In this document: in pieces, positions 44,526 to 54,739 of the stretch | Layout: the number at the start of each line of letters is the position of its first letter | Numbering within the stretch: position 1 is the first letter of the stretch | Origin: Anthopleura xanthogrammica | Taxonomy: Eukaryota > Cnidaria > Anthozoa > Actiniaria > Actiniidae | Reading direction: 5' to 3' | Length of the DNA: 64,000 nucleotides | Assembly: GCA_964019055.1 (NCBI GenBank) | Contig: OZ025223.1 | Span: 6,314,625 to 6,378,624, forward strand | Translations under genes and position numbers: made by a program | Notes under the pieces: model-generated | The model's input: only the letters and a program-made list of their open reading frames with translations | Told to the model about the DNA's origin: nothing | Database searches by the model: none

Positions 44526-45849
44526 GGCTACATTCATTATGTATGCTGCAGGGGGTGCAGAGGATTTTTAGGGGGGATCGTAAAATTTACTGGCATGAAA
44601 AGGGGGGATTGCAAAATTTTTTTTATATTAGTTAAGGGGGGATGCTAATTTTTTTGTAATGTCTATTTTTGTTCAATAATGTTTTTTTGTATGCAAATCA
44701 TTATTTCACCTACAGTACTTCACAAATGAACAATATTTAGCTTGAATGCTATCAACCAACAGTTTTTCATTATGCCATAAAACAATAACGAGCTGGTCCA
44801 GACGCAAGAAGTGAACAAATAAAAAAACAGGCAGCTTACGTAAAGGCAAGTCTTTAAACTTCATGTCAATTCACACATTTGCAGTGAATATCACAATGAA
44901 TAACATCATATTCCCAGTAAAATAGACCTTTGTGTTTTGAATAAATGCAGAAAACAATTAACATTTGGATTCTCAGTACTGTCATTGTCACCATCATTGA
45001 CACTATCTGCATTATGGTAATCATCACTGTCATTTTTGTCATTGTCATCATTGTTATCATCACTGTTGAGATCATCTTCCTCATCTTCATCAACAACAGT
45101 GTTGCCAGTTTGCTTGTTGCAAGTGTAGTGATAGCAAAGTCAACATGGCCACGAGCTGATGAAGTACTTAAGGCACAACCAGGGCCATAGCTACAATGAG
45201 GCACAAGCTAGATATTATTAATTTTTTTTTTAGTTTTCTTTAATTCTTTAATAAGAACAAACAAACAAATTCTCTTCTTTTTCTTTGCCAGAAAATGCAA
45301 AATTGTCATAACTTTAATACTATAAATATGTCACAAATGCCTTTTGAAATGCTGGAAATCGCATTTCCAAGAGTCTGAATTTCAAAATATTTTAGGGTGA
45401 TTGCCTCACTAAACATTTTAGTCTGGCTACAGCCTTGGCCACAAGTTGTCACTTGTTAGAAAGACCTGGAAAATGGCAACAGTGAGGATGAGGAACATCA
45501 GAATTCTGATGATGATGATGAGGAGGAAAGTAGTGATGATTTTGATAGTGATGAAAGCAATGAAGAGGAAGTGGTTCTTGTAAAAAGAATACAGTTGAAG
45601 TTCCTGTTATTAGTGCTTCTTCCATATTACAATACCGGTCCTAGGCCTGGATTGCATAGGTACAATTTTGATAAAAATGGAACTGAAATGTCTTTTTTGG
45701 AGAAGAGAACAGCAGGGGGGATCTATAATTTTTCTTTTAGCCCAGAGGGGGAGTGCAATTTTTCTTGTGTAAACATTGGGGGATATGAAAAAATAAACAG
45801 TTAAAAAAAGTTCCTCTGCCCCCCAGTAGTATACATAATGAATGTAGCC
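44526..45849. mobile_element. Harbinger-like non-autonomous DNA element, 1.3 kb
   Basis: The inverted ends start GGCTACATTCATTATGTAT and are flanked on both sides by TTA (44523-44525 and 45850-45852). A 3-bp TTA/TAA duplication is characteristic of PIF/Harbinger elements. The interior has G-runs near both ends and a short acidic stretch (about 45480-45570, NSDDDDEEESSDD) but no transposase. Confidence 0.7.
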
Positions 45850-45852
45850 TTA

Positions 45853-47590
45853 GAAATATATTTTTTCACAATCGACTCTCGATACCATAATACCAATCAT
45901 GTACTACTCACTTATGGTTCAAGAGATCTATAGACCCCTTTTATTTTAATGTCATAGCAGCTCAATTTGGAGGACAAAACTGTATACTGTTATTATGTAT
46001 CATTATTTATAACAAAACCATTTTGTATTCCAAAGAGAGCTCAATCATTTGGCTTCCTATTCTGATATCATTTCATTTCTCAATTTAATTTCTTTGAATA
46101 GATGCTAAATATCTTTCAATTTTCATAATTTTTTTAGAAATAGCTTTGAAAATGATATAAACCAGCAATTCCATCATGGAGGCAATATCCACAGGATGCA
46201 TCTATTTACTGAAACTTTGCAGGGAGGGGGCAGCTAATTGTTTTTAAAAAACTTTACTTTTGTCACACCTAATTGCAAAAAGCTGATGTGTTGCTTATGC
46301 ATTAATGTCACTAGGGATTTCACACAAAAAAGTTACACAGATAAAACTTTCAACTAGGCCCTTTTACATTGAATTACAATTTAAAAGTTGATTTTAGAAT
46401 TACAATTTATTTAGAAATTGATGACCCTGTTTAATGGCTATTACACACCTGTCTTCTTTCAAAACTATAATTTACACCTTTGTATCTCTCTAACCATACA
46501 TAACATTCTTTATATATGGACACTAACCCTGCTAGCATAACTTCCTCTGTTGGGTTAAATAAGATGAAGATGGGCTCTGAGCAGGGTAACAAATACCATA
46601 TTTGAGAAACAATAATACATGTTTTTTTCTTCCCAACATCATGTACTTCAAGAAATATGTCATGCCATCTTGCCAATAATTTGTTTAAATGAAATGACAA
46701 TGTTTAGCTGAACCTTAGTGGTTCTCAAAGACATCATATATCTACATCTACATTCATACATCTAGAGTTAGGATAATAATCATAAAAGATTTATATTTTT
46801 CATCATCACATTTGTATTAAAGGAACCAAGCTAAGACCAAATAAGTTTACAAAGTAGAATTTAATAAATAAGTAAACATAACTCCATAAATGCACATTTT
46901 CTCTACGAGTTCACATATGAATTGGCAATCGACTTTCGGGTTTAAAAATCGATCTTCCTGATACTTAGTGTTTGAGTTCCCTTTCATAAAACTATGTCAA
47001 CCATGTGTTTCGAATTAAAAAATAATAATTTCTACGAGTTATGGCACTTTTTCGATTTGTTGCTGGCAGGGCGGTTTTCTTGTGTTGGAACCGGGCCGAA
47101 AACTGATGACTTTTATTATTAATAACTTCTGCGAATCAAAACCAAAACTTTGCAAAAATATAGAAAAACATTTCATCTTTAAAATATGAAAAGGATTTTG
47201 TCTGAACTTTATTTGATCCTCTTAAAATCGGTCGAGAAAAATTAGAATCTTTCCACTTCTCGACAGAATTAGTGTCAGACCCGACAAATGTAAAATTTAA
47301 TTTCTCAAAAGTGGCAACTGACTGAGAGTTGAAACTTATATGCTGAGAAAGGGCCGGTAAAGATTAAAGTATTAAAATCTGGGAAAAAAATTCTGTAACG
47401 TACCTACATATAGCTAACTCCGAGCGCATAAACGGCAGTGAAAGTTTTAAGATCAAGGAAATCTTGAAGAAACTCCTTCTAAATAGTCAATTCTTGCTTG
47501 TAAACATTCATGAGTTATTTTCCAGTGTCGGTTTGCTGCAATTTCACAGTTATTTGTGGTAGCAACATTTTTAAACGAAGCTTTATACTC
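45853..47590. other. Non-coding interior of the palindromic element
   Basis: AT-rich sequence with only short ORFs. No gene was recognised on either strand. Confidence 0.45.
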
Positions 47591-47596
47591 CATCAA

Positions 47597-47734
47597 TGAA
47601 CGATACCTCAGTAAAACAGTACTAGACAGAACGACTAGACACGAAGACAGGACAAAAGTAAAACCTTACACTTTAATGACGTGTTGTATATTTCACTGTT
47701 TTACGTATACTGAGGGGTCCTGAGGTATCGTTCA
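47597..47734. mobile_element. 138-bp MITE-like element
   Basis: Inverted ends TGAACGATACCTCAG and CTGAGGTATCGTTCA enclose a non-coding centre. Confidence 0.65.
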
Positions 47735-48420
47735 AAAACAATATAGAACGCAGTAATTCAAGATCAACATTTCTTAAATATATAGAATTTAGAGAGATGC
47801 ATTTCAGGCATAGTAGTAATAAGTATCGGAGTATTTTTTTCCTTCCCAGCTGGCTGGTCAGACATATAGTCGAGTATTTTTGATTTGTTTACTCGTCGCG
47901 ATTGCATGAGATACAAGCTAGTACGGACTAGTGAATTTGAGTTCTGCATGTTTGGCTTCTTGTCGCCTTCTCTGAGTTCAAAGAATACTCCGTTTTTAAT
48001 TCAAGTGCCATAGTATCAAGAACTTGCATTGTGATCTACAATATTAATTCTTTGAGCATGCAGCATGGAAGACTGTTCAAACCTACTGACTGTTCAGCCT
48101 GACTATAGCTTATAGGACGATCGAACGCATCCTAGTTAGCTTAAGCAATGAGCAAACCAATTTCTTTAGCGTAAAAGCTGACATTTTCGTCCATTCTATT
48201 AGCATCTTTAGATAGGTAAGTTTAAGTTTATCTAAACATAGATACTTTTGAGTGGTTGAAAGAGCCGATTCTCTAGTTTCCATCTTCTAGATCTAACGGC
48301 ATCACGCATTGACACAACTACGAATCATCTTTAAAATAAACTTCTTCAAACATCTAGCTACCTTCGGAGCAAGAGATTTTACCCATCATCGACATATATT
48401 TTACTTGCCTCCTACCAGTA

Positions 48421-48850
48421 GATAATGATATGCACGGGTCGTAAATGGTTCTTATGAGTCGTACGAGTGGTACGAGTGGTACGAGTTTTTAGGGCCCCTG
48501 TGAGCATGCCAAAATGCTAAGTCCATAATTTATTCAGGCTATACCACAGGGTTCCCACATACTATTTTCACCACCTGTACCAGTGGATAATGATATGCAC
48601 GGGTCGTAAATGGTTCTTACGAGTCGTACGAGTGGTACGAGTGGTCGAGTTTTTAGGGCCCCTGTGAGCATGCCAAAACACTAAGTCCATAATTTATTCA
48701 GGCTATACCACAGGGTTCCCACATACTATTTTCACCACCTGTACCAGTGGATAATGATATGCACGGGTCGTAAATGGTTCTTACGAGTCGTACGAGTGGT
48801 ACGAGTTTTTAGGGCCCCTGTGAGCTTGCCTATTTTTTAACTTTGAAAAT
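48421..48850. repeat. Tandem repeat, about 165-bp period, 2.6 copies
   Basis: GATAATGATATGCACGGGTC recurs at 48421, 48586 and 48750. Each unit contains the ACGAGTGGTACGAG motif and GGGCCCCTGTGAGC. It forms the inner flank of the right TIR. Confidence 0.9.
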
Positions 48851-48970
48851 AACTAAGTCTCTTAATTATTCATTTATTCATCATATGACATAATAAATTA
48901 ATATGCTCGTTTTATGCATACTTATTATATTCACGACCTGTACGAGTCGTGAAGCAAATTCACCACTCGT

Positions 48971-49032
48971 ATCAGGTCGTGTGTATTGGACAACCCTCGT
49001 ATATGAGGGTTGTCCAATACACACGACCTGAT
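48971..49032. repeat. Head-to-head TIR junction, 28-bp arms
   Basis: Arms 48971-48998 and 49005-49032 are perfect inverted copies separated by GTATAT. MULE coding sequence resumes directly after 49032. Confidence 0.85.
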
Positions 49033-49697
49033 CTTAGAAGGGGAGAAGGACTCGTCGACCTCTATAAATTCACCTCTGAGTAGGGCAAGAGTGCACTCGT
49101 GTTTGCCATTGTGTTTCCACACATCCACTTCGTCTGACTTCCAGTCGTCACGATGACTCAGATTTTTGACGTCTAACAAAAACAAAGTATTGTGTGCGAT
49201 GTTTCGAGGAACAGCTCTGCGTGACTGCTGGGGCTCCGTTGGCTCGAGCAGGTACTTACACAGACTGCTGCCTTCCTCAAACTTTGTCCCGCTCCACTTA
49301 AAAACGGGCGTCTTTCTTTCACGATCGATCGATCTTTCATTATCGATGTAAATGACCTGAAACTTCACAGAGACTCAAAGGAAAAGACAAGACATAAGTT
49401 AGAACATTTATTTGTATGATTTATTGAATTCGCCATACATTGCCTTATAAGTTCGATAGGATACCACAAAAACCCAGCTTGGGATACCTGTGATTTAAGA
49501 TGAGAAAAATATTTTCTTTAAAGACCTTTTCCACCCCTGCGTTGTTCATCTTTCCATCAATAAAAACATATAAAGTTTTTATTTTCCATTCAGGCTTCGA
49601 ATAAGGAAAAAAGAAAACAGAATGGCAACCACACATACAGACATACATACACAAAGACAAACAAGATCATAATCTACCAGTTTTTATACCAGGTAAA

Positions 49698-50011
49698 TTA
49701 CCTTTTGTAACTAATTGACTCCTCGCCTGAATCACTATCTTCATGGCTTGCTGTGTTATTTGTTGAACTGATAACCTGAGTATCAGGCTCTAGGGGAAGG
49801 GCGGGGAGGGGACTGGGGAGGAGGGGAAGAGAGGAAAGGAGAGCCTGACACAAACACATATCGACCGTTGTGTTCGCGTCCGAATTCCGGACTTTGCGGT
49901 GATTGGGTAAAAGGACAAAAGAATCTAATCTAATTTTATATAGCTCTTCACAGCTCCACTCCAACATTTCCGTTGATACCGGATAACCTACGAAAACCTG
50001 AGGGAACAACA
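49698..50011 (-). pseudogene. Exon-like frame running through a TIR
   Basis: After an acceptor (GTTCCCTCAG) the frame reads VFVGYPVSTEMLEWSCEELY and LDSFVLLPNHRKVRNSD. It then continues through the purine-rich TIR as a Leu/Pro-rich stretch and ends in HEDSDSGEESISYKR before a donor (AAAAG|GTAATT). The first 50 residues look like genuine coding sequence; no family is recognised. The donor phase does not fit the next MULE exon, so it probably belongs to the TIR element. Confidence 0.35.
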
Positions 50012-50158
50012 ATTATGAGAATAACTTTTCAAAAAAAGATATTAAAATTTACTGAATCTAGTATTATTTCACATATAATAAGAATATTTATTAGAGTAGT
50101 TTAAGACATTTTCAAGATTTGAAATCACTGATTTGAAGAGACCCCAAAGCATTATAAT

Positions 50159-51358
50159 TTTACGGTTCACGGACCATCAGATTACTTTGATTTTAATTTA
50201 TGCATGACGTCACGAACGTGTCAAAATAGCGCATGGACCAAAGTGCATTGTGCAATGGCGGCAATGGCGAGATTTCATTTTCGAAATGGCGATGCTGTAT
50301 TTAAAAATATTTAAAGTTTAAGCGACCAGAATGCAGGTTAATGATATTATCTATGTTTTTATCGTTTCGGATTTTTCGAATTTGGTCAAGAAACGACCAT
50401 AAGCTCCGTTTGTATTGTTTGAAGACAGATTTGGTGCGAGGAAAAATCAAAATTTCCAAAAAGGAAACGATAAAAATTTTTAAAATTTACCTATCTTGGT
50501 CTTGGAAGCAAAATGTAGTTGCTGCCGAGTTCCCTTGGAATCCTATAATGATTTTTGTACAGCTGCTTCGAGTCGGAAAATCGAAGGAAATGACGAAGAA
50601 ACGTACGAGACTGGAACTGGAAAATTAACATTTGTTCTACTAAATCACTTTTTGTCTTCTTTTTTTCTCGTGTAAGTCTTGCCCTTGCCCCACGAAGTTC
50701 ATGGCCTCTTTGTACTGTTTTACTTTTTTCATTTTTGATATCGGCCATCAACGTTTCTCCCTCATCTTTAAGCTCTCTAATTCGTAAATTTAAGTTTGCT
50801 ACTTTGCTTACATACTTATCTCGTACGCATAGTAATTCTTCTCGTAGTCCGACTACTTCTTTTGCCAATTTCGATGTTAATTCTTTCTCTTTTTCATAGC
50901 TGAGTTTCCAGGTATCTTCTAGCTCTAGTTGTTTGCCAAGATCAAGTTTGAATTGCTGGTTTTCGGCCGAAACAGTCAAACAGCAACAAAGATCGCACTC
51001 AACATTTACGGACGTAAGAGATTGATTTTCGTGTAATTTCTTTGTTTTTGGTTGACTCGGTGGTTGATTGCTGGAATTAAATTGTTGATGAGGCCTTTTC
51101 TTTGGCCTTGGCATTCATATAAGTAGATATTTGAGCTAAATAATTAGAAAAATCCCATTCAAAGTTAAAAACAACAAGCAATTTTTTCACTTTATTTTGG
51201 TAAACCATTTCGCAGCTCATCGCCGGCCGGCCGCTTTTAATTAGTTGCTATGGATACTAATTTGTTTACCGCTGCCTGAATCGCGGGCGCGCAATGATCG
51301 TGACGTCATGCTAAAATTCAGTACATCGGGGATTTTGTGTCTTTCCGTGAACCGTAAA
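50159..51358. mobile_element. 1.2-kb TIR element containing a single coiled-coil gene
   Basis: The inverted ends start TTTACGGTTCACGGA, and each arm also contains GCATGACGTCACGA about 45-50 bp inside (a palindromic CRE-like TGACGTCA). The unit is nested in the 49772-52119 element and consists of little more than one ORF plus flanks. Confidence 0.6.
50491..51114 (-). CDS. Basic coiled-coil protein, 207 residues, inside a 1.2-kb TIR element
   Basis: The intact single frame starts MPRPKKRPHQQFNSSNQPPS with a basic Pro/Gln-rich N-terminus. A Cys cluster follows (VECDLCCCLTVSA), then a heptad coiled coil of about 90 residues (KEKELTSKLAKEVVGLREEL, KVANLNLRIRELKDEGETLM). A basic C-terminal tail ends the protein. 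No catalytic domain is visible. It resembles in outline a LINE ORF1 or a DNA-binding accessory protein but matches nothing I recognise. The CRE-like site in the TIR lies about 190 bp upstream and could act as its promoter. Confidence 0.5.
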   Translation of the reverse strand: MPRPKKRPHQQFNSSNQPPSQPKTKKLHENQSLTSVNVECDLCCCLTVSAENQQFKLDLGKQLELEDTWKLSYEKEKELTSKLAKEVVGLREELLCVRDKYVSKVANLNLRIRELKDEGETLMADIKNEKSKTVQRGHELRGARARLTREKKKTKSDLVEQMLIFQFQSRTFLRHFLRFSDSKQLYKNHYRIPRELGSNYILLPRPR

Positions 51359-51375
51359 TTTTTGGAGAAGTTCCC

Positions 51376-51898
51376 CTAGATTAAGCTTGGCCGTTCGTCA
51401 GATTCTTCAGTTACTGGAAGTTTCATTAAGCTAGAAATATGGTCCTCAACAATGCAATATTCATCCGATGGGCAGCTTGGTGTGTCGGAGAACAACTGCT
51501 GCTTCGAAGTAGGAGAATTTCCATTGCTAGCCACCTTCGCTTTCAAGCACTTCGAATGCGGTGTTATTCCATTTGGTGTTCGGGACGCAGGCAAACGCTT
51601 GTACGCTATTGCTTGTGGAGTGTGTGCTGTGGAAGTAGAACTCTTCCAATTTCTGAATATGACTTCCAGCAGTTAACAATCTTTCGTGCACATCTATTAC
51701 AGACGGAACCTCTCTCGTCTTGATGTTGAACAACAATTCCAAGGGCTTGTAAGTGCTGTAGGCTATTCCACCAAATGACGAGCAATATTCTTTATTTGTC
51801 GTGGCACAAAACAAAGGGACGGTTGATGCACGAAATCCATACTTAGTTTGTAGATTTTCTCGATATAAACAGCAATTTTTTTCGACCGCTCTCGACAT
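51376..51898 (-). pseudogene. Unknown ORF with one frameshift
   Basis: The frame starts MSRAVEKNCCLYRENLQTKY and runs through NKEYCSSFGGIAYSTYKPLE and KTREVPSVIDVHERLLTAGS to about 51595. The neighbouring frame then continues TPNGITPHSKCLKAKV and CPSDEYCIVEDHISSLMKLP to a stop at 51376. Together this is roughly 173 codons. Family unknown. It lies within the 2.35-kb TIR element. Confidence 0.4.
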
Positions 51899-52482
51899 TT
51901 CATGTGTACTATAAACAGCGCACAATTTTCATGTTTTGACAGTTGTCACTTCATCTCCAAACCGGAAGTGAATGGGATTGGCCAATATTGTGAGGGCGTA
52001 TCAGAAAGTCTAAAAGGGGCGGAAGGCGGCTCGATACGTGTTTGTGTCAGGCTCTCCTTTCCCCTCTCCACTCCCCCTTCCCTTCCTCCCCCAGCTTAGA
52101 GAGCCTGATACTCAGGTTATTGACCTGGAAAAAAAACGATATCTAGCATGAGAAAAAAATGTTTTCTTTAAAGAACTTTTCCACCCCTGTGTCGTCCGTC
52201 TATCTATCCATAAATTACAGAATGATAGAAATGTAGTAATTGTTGAATACCTTGCATTAGGAAATCCTATCCTGATGGGGAACTCGTCTTCAGACAGTTG
52301 ACCATTTGATGATCGACACCTGAAACGTTTTTCGAATTAATTGTATTTATGCCACATACCCCGAAATGCAAAAATGAAAAAATGAAAAAAAAATGAAAAA
52401 ATGACTAAAACTATTTATTAGGAATTAATTAGAGATAAAAAAATCCAACTGGTAACCACACAAATGGACACAATACTATGTA

Positions 52483-52622
52483 CTTATTGACTGAGTGGGA
52501 GGTCCGAACGGGAAAATATTTGGCTCGAGGTACGAAGTACGGAACGAGCGCAGCGAGTTCCGTGCCAAGGACCGAGAGCCAAATATTTTCCCGTTCGGAC
52601 CGACCTTAACTCAGTCAATAAG
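52483..52622. repeat. 140-bp imperfect palindrome next to the Crypton
   Basis: The outer arms are CTTATTGACTGAGT and ACTCAGTCAATAAG. The inner arms are GGTCCGAACGGGAAAATATT with its complement. The central hairpin is ACGGAACGAGCGCAGCGAGT with its complement. The GTCCGAACGGG motif recurs beyond the other end of the recombinase gene (54340-54361). Confidence 0.85.
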
Positions 52623-52927
52623 CATTTTATCATATGACCACATATAAAAAATCGATTTCAAAGCGTTTTTAATAAATGCGAATCAAAATGCGTAGTTTTT
52701 ACATGATTGACGGGAAGCCAATAAAGTTGCCGTCTTACAAAAACACGAGTTTGCAAAAATATTTTTAATAGTTGTCAACGATTTACGGTGGAAATATCTC
52801 ATCATGAAATGTAAATATTTATACAATTTCCATTTTAAAAAGTTCCAAAGTCATTCCAAAAAGGCTATGTAATTTGTAAAGTATTATAACAAGAAAAAAG
52901 GAGTGCATAAAAGTTTTTCAAAACAGT

Positions 52928-54319
52928 TCAATCTTCGTCATCTGACTCAATGATGTAGCGGCGTCTTTTACGGTACACGCTTTCGTTTGCTGGAGAAGTA
53001 GAAGAGATTCCAGTCGGAATGCTGAGGTTTTGGATATTTAGAACGCCAATATTCGCCCCAGAGAATAAAGACCTGGTGTTCTGGTCGACATTTGCATCTG
53101 AAAACGGCTCAACTTTTAGAGATGAAGATGGCTTCGTGAAGGTTGAACTGCAGGTGTTGTTGCTGTTGTGTCCGCTGAGGATTTTTGACATCTCACGCTG
53201 CTGAGAATGTGAAGCTACAGCGTAACTATCGAGGCTTTTCAGGCTTTTGTGTCCACTCAACTGGGCCACGGTGTTGTGTGAAATTCCCGAGTCGAGGAGA
53301 GTTTTGATGCAGGTCTTTCGCACCGAGTGGTTGGTCATTTTCCCTCTTTGCTCGAGATTTAAACTCTTTGTGGCGCTGGACATAAACTTGCCGATGGAAT
53401 TTTGGCCCATTGGTCTATTCAAAAACCAAAGCTTCTCTTCTGGTCTTCTTCTTTGATTAATGATGAGAAAAAAGGGACTTTCTGGCGTTTTTGAGCTCTC
53501 CGGGCGTCTCGAAACGAACTCTTTGTAGCAAGTGACAGGACAATTCTTGTCGCCAGTCGCATAGGCTTTAGAACAGAAGGCTCTTCGGTGTTCATTTTCA
53601 TCTCCATGACGTGTTTTGGACTCTCTTTCTTTTTTCCATTCCAAGTACTCCTCATTTGTGGTGGTGTCTGTTTTAAGCTCAACGTCGGCATACATTAATT
53701 GCCTTGATTCATGTTGGGCTCTATGGCCAAAGTGCAGTGTTAGGAGATACCACATCGTGCGTGACAGTGCTTCAGGACTGTGATAGCCAAACTCTTTTCC
53801 TTCATATATCTTTTCGACATCTTCTGTTGTTAAAGCTACAGTGGCATTTGGCTTGTTGCCTTTCCCCTGCTTCCTCAGGCCCCTCCTTTTGGATTTCAGT
53901 ACTTCTCTGGACGTTTTGAATTCGTCGTCTTTAAGGATATTCATCTTTGCGTTGTTGTCGTCGAGATACCTTTGGATACTTCTAGCAATGGAGGAGATTG
54001 TGTCAGGTTCGTACTCTGTGTTGTCTTTTCTTTTTACAGTCATGTAAAAGTTACTAAGCAGCCTGTTTAGGTCGGTTGAAGGGATTGATGTGATTTCTCT
54101 TTCATCTTTGACACCAATTAGGAACTTTTTGAAGATGTTTACGTCGTATTTTGTCTTCTTCATTGTACTAGATTGTTGTTGTCCTCTAATGAACGCTTGA
54201 ATTTCTTCATCTGATTTCAGCATATCTTGTTGGTTTTCAGTCTCGAAACATGTCGCCTGCTCTATAAGTTCAGCATCTGTTAGTTCTAGGGGATAGTAAA
54301 ACTCGCTATCGTTGGACAT
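52928..54319 (-). CDS. Crypton-type tyrosine recombinase, intact, 463 residues
   Basis: A single open frame starts at ATG 54319. An N-terminal SAM-like/core-binding region (about residues 45-160) precedes the catalytic domain. Candidate catalytic residues are Arg in HFGHRAQHESRQL, HxxR in TNHSVRKTCIKTLLDSG, His in AQLSGHKSLKS and the nucleophile Tyr in SLDSYAV. The architecture matches Cryptons and their domesticated relatives (the DUF3504 group of vertebrate ZMYM/QRICH1 proteins). The C-terminus is Ser/Asn-rich and ends in an acidic RRRYIIESDDED. It lacks any RT, as expected for a DNA-only recombinase element. It could be mobile or domesticated. Confidence 0.8.
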   Translation of the reverse strand: MSNDSEFYYPLELTDAELIEQATCFETENQQDMLKSDEEIQAFIRGQQQSSTMKKTKYDVNIFKKFLIGVKDEREITSIPSTDLNRLLSNFYMTVKRKDNTEYEPDTISSIARSIQRYLDDNNAKMNILKDDEFKTSREVLKSKRRGLRKQGKGNKPNATVALTTEDVEKIYEGKEFGYHSPEALSRTMWYLLTLHFGHRAQHESRQLMYADVELKTDTTTNEEYLEWKKERESKTRHGDENEHRRAFCSKAYATGDKNCPVTCYKEFVSRRPESSKTPESPFFLIINQRRRPEEKLWFLNRPMGQNSIGKFMSSATKSLNLEQRGKMTNHSVRKTCIKTLLDSGISHNTVAQLSGHKSLKSLDSYAVASHSQQREMSKILSGHNSNNTCSSTFTKPSSSLKVEPFSDANVDQNTRSLFSGANIGVLNIQNLSIPTGISSTSPANESVYRKRRRYIIESDDED

Positions 54320-54331
54320 TGTTACACTCGG

Positions 54332-54361
54332 CAGCGAGTCCGAACGGCGAGTCCGAACGGG
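54332..54361. repeat. Tandem GCGAGTCCGAACGG motif at the recombinase 5' side
   Basis: Two direct copies of CGAGTCCGAACGG lie just upstream of the recombinase start. The same core is in the palindrome at 52483-52622, so the pair probably marks the element ends. Confidence 0.6.
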
Positions 54362-54548
54362 AAATTATTACACTTTTCGGAAAAGCGTACTTTTTTTGCT
54401 GACGACATTTTCCCCAAAGGTTTTTTTTAGAATCACGCGTACATTGAAATACGGTCATATGATAAATATATTTATATTATACACATATACATACACTCGA
54501 TTGCAGAAACGTTGTAGTATACATTTATGCATATATACAAATACCTAA

Positions 54549-54734
54549 TTAGATGCAAAAATGAAAAATGGGTGGATTTGTTGCCGGTACATTTATCACT
54601 GGTGGATTTACAGCCGACGGGTTGACGGCTGGTGGGTTAACTGCCGGTTGGTTCATGGCCTGAACTGGTGGATTCACTGCCGCTAAGACTTGTTTTGACG
54701 GCACTCTGACTGGAACTTGAGCCATGGGGGGCAT
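54549..54734 (-). CDS. Short Pro/Asn-rich repeat ORF
   Basis: The frame starts MAQVPVRVPSKQVLAAVNPP and contains tandem NPPAVNPSAVNPPVI units. The MAQVP start resembles the first gag exon of the retroelement at 55.5-63.4 kb (MAQVPAQVDQAAIDAA), so it may be the 5' exon remnant of a related copy. Function unknown. Confidence 0.3.
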   Translation of the reverse strand: MPPMAQVPVRVPSKQVLAAVNPPVQAMNQPAVNPPAVNPSAVNPPVINVPATNPPIFHFCI

Positions 54735-54739
54735 TAACT

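Larger units (their letters stand above)
43153..48998. mobile_element. 5.8-kb non-coding TIR element rich in palindromes
   Basis: The ends are inverted repeats of about 273 bp (43153-43425 and 48726-48998) starting GAGGGTTGTCCAATACACAC. The TIRs contain self-complementary ACGAGTGGTACGAGT-type motifs and internal hairpins (CACGACCTG ... CAGGTCGTG). Extra partial TIR copies sit head-to-head at both sides. The interior codes for nothing recognisable but holds a Harbinger-like element, a 138-bp MITE and tandem repeats. It interrupts the MULE exon. It is presumably non-autonomous. Confidence 0.75.
49772..52119. mobile_element. 2.35-kb TIR element of unknown class
   Basis: Terminal inverted repeats of about 90 bp lie at 49772-49864 and 52031-52119. 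They run from TAACCTGAGTATCAGGCTCT to GAGCCTGACACAAACAC with a purine-rich centre. Each TIR itself contains an inverted pair (CAGGCTCT/AGAGCCTG). Outside it, related 65-bp direct repeats occur at 49498-49565 and 52138-52216 (TTTTCCACCCCTG core). It contains the smaller TIR element 50159-51358 and coding frames at 50011-49698 and 51898-51376 (minus). The target duplication is not clear. Confidence 0.65.

Noticed and set aside
44866..45204. 112-codon Met/Thr-rich minus-strand ORF and its antisense Ile/Val-rich partner
   Set aside because: The composition reflects a degenerate ATC/GAT-type simple repeat inside a non-autonomous element.
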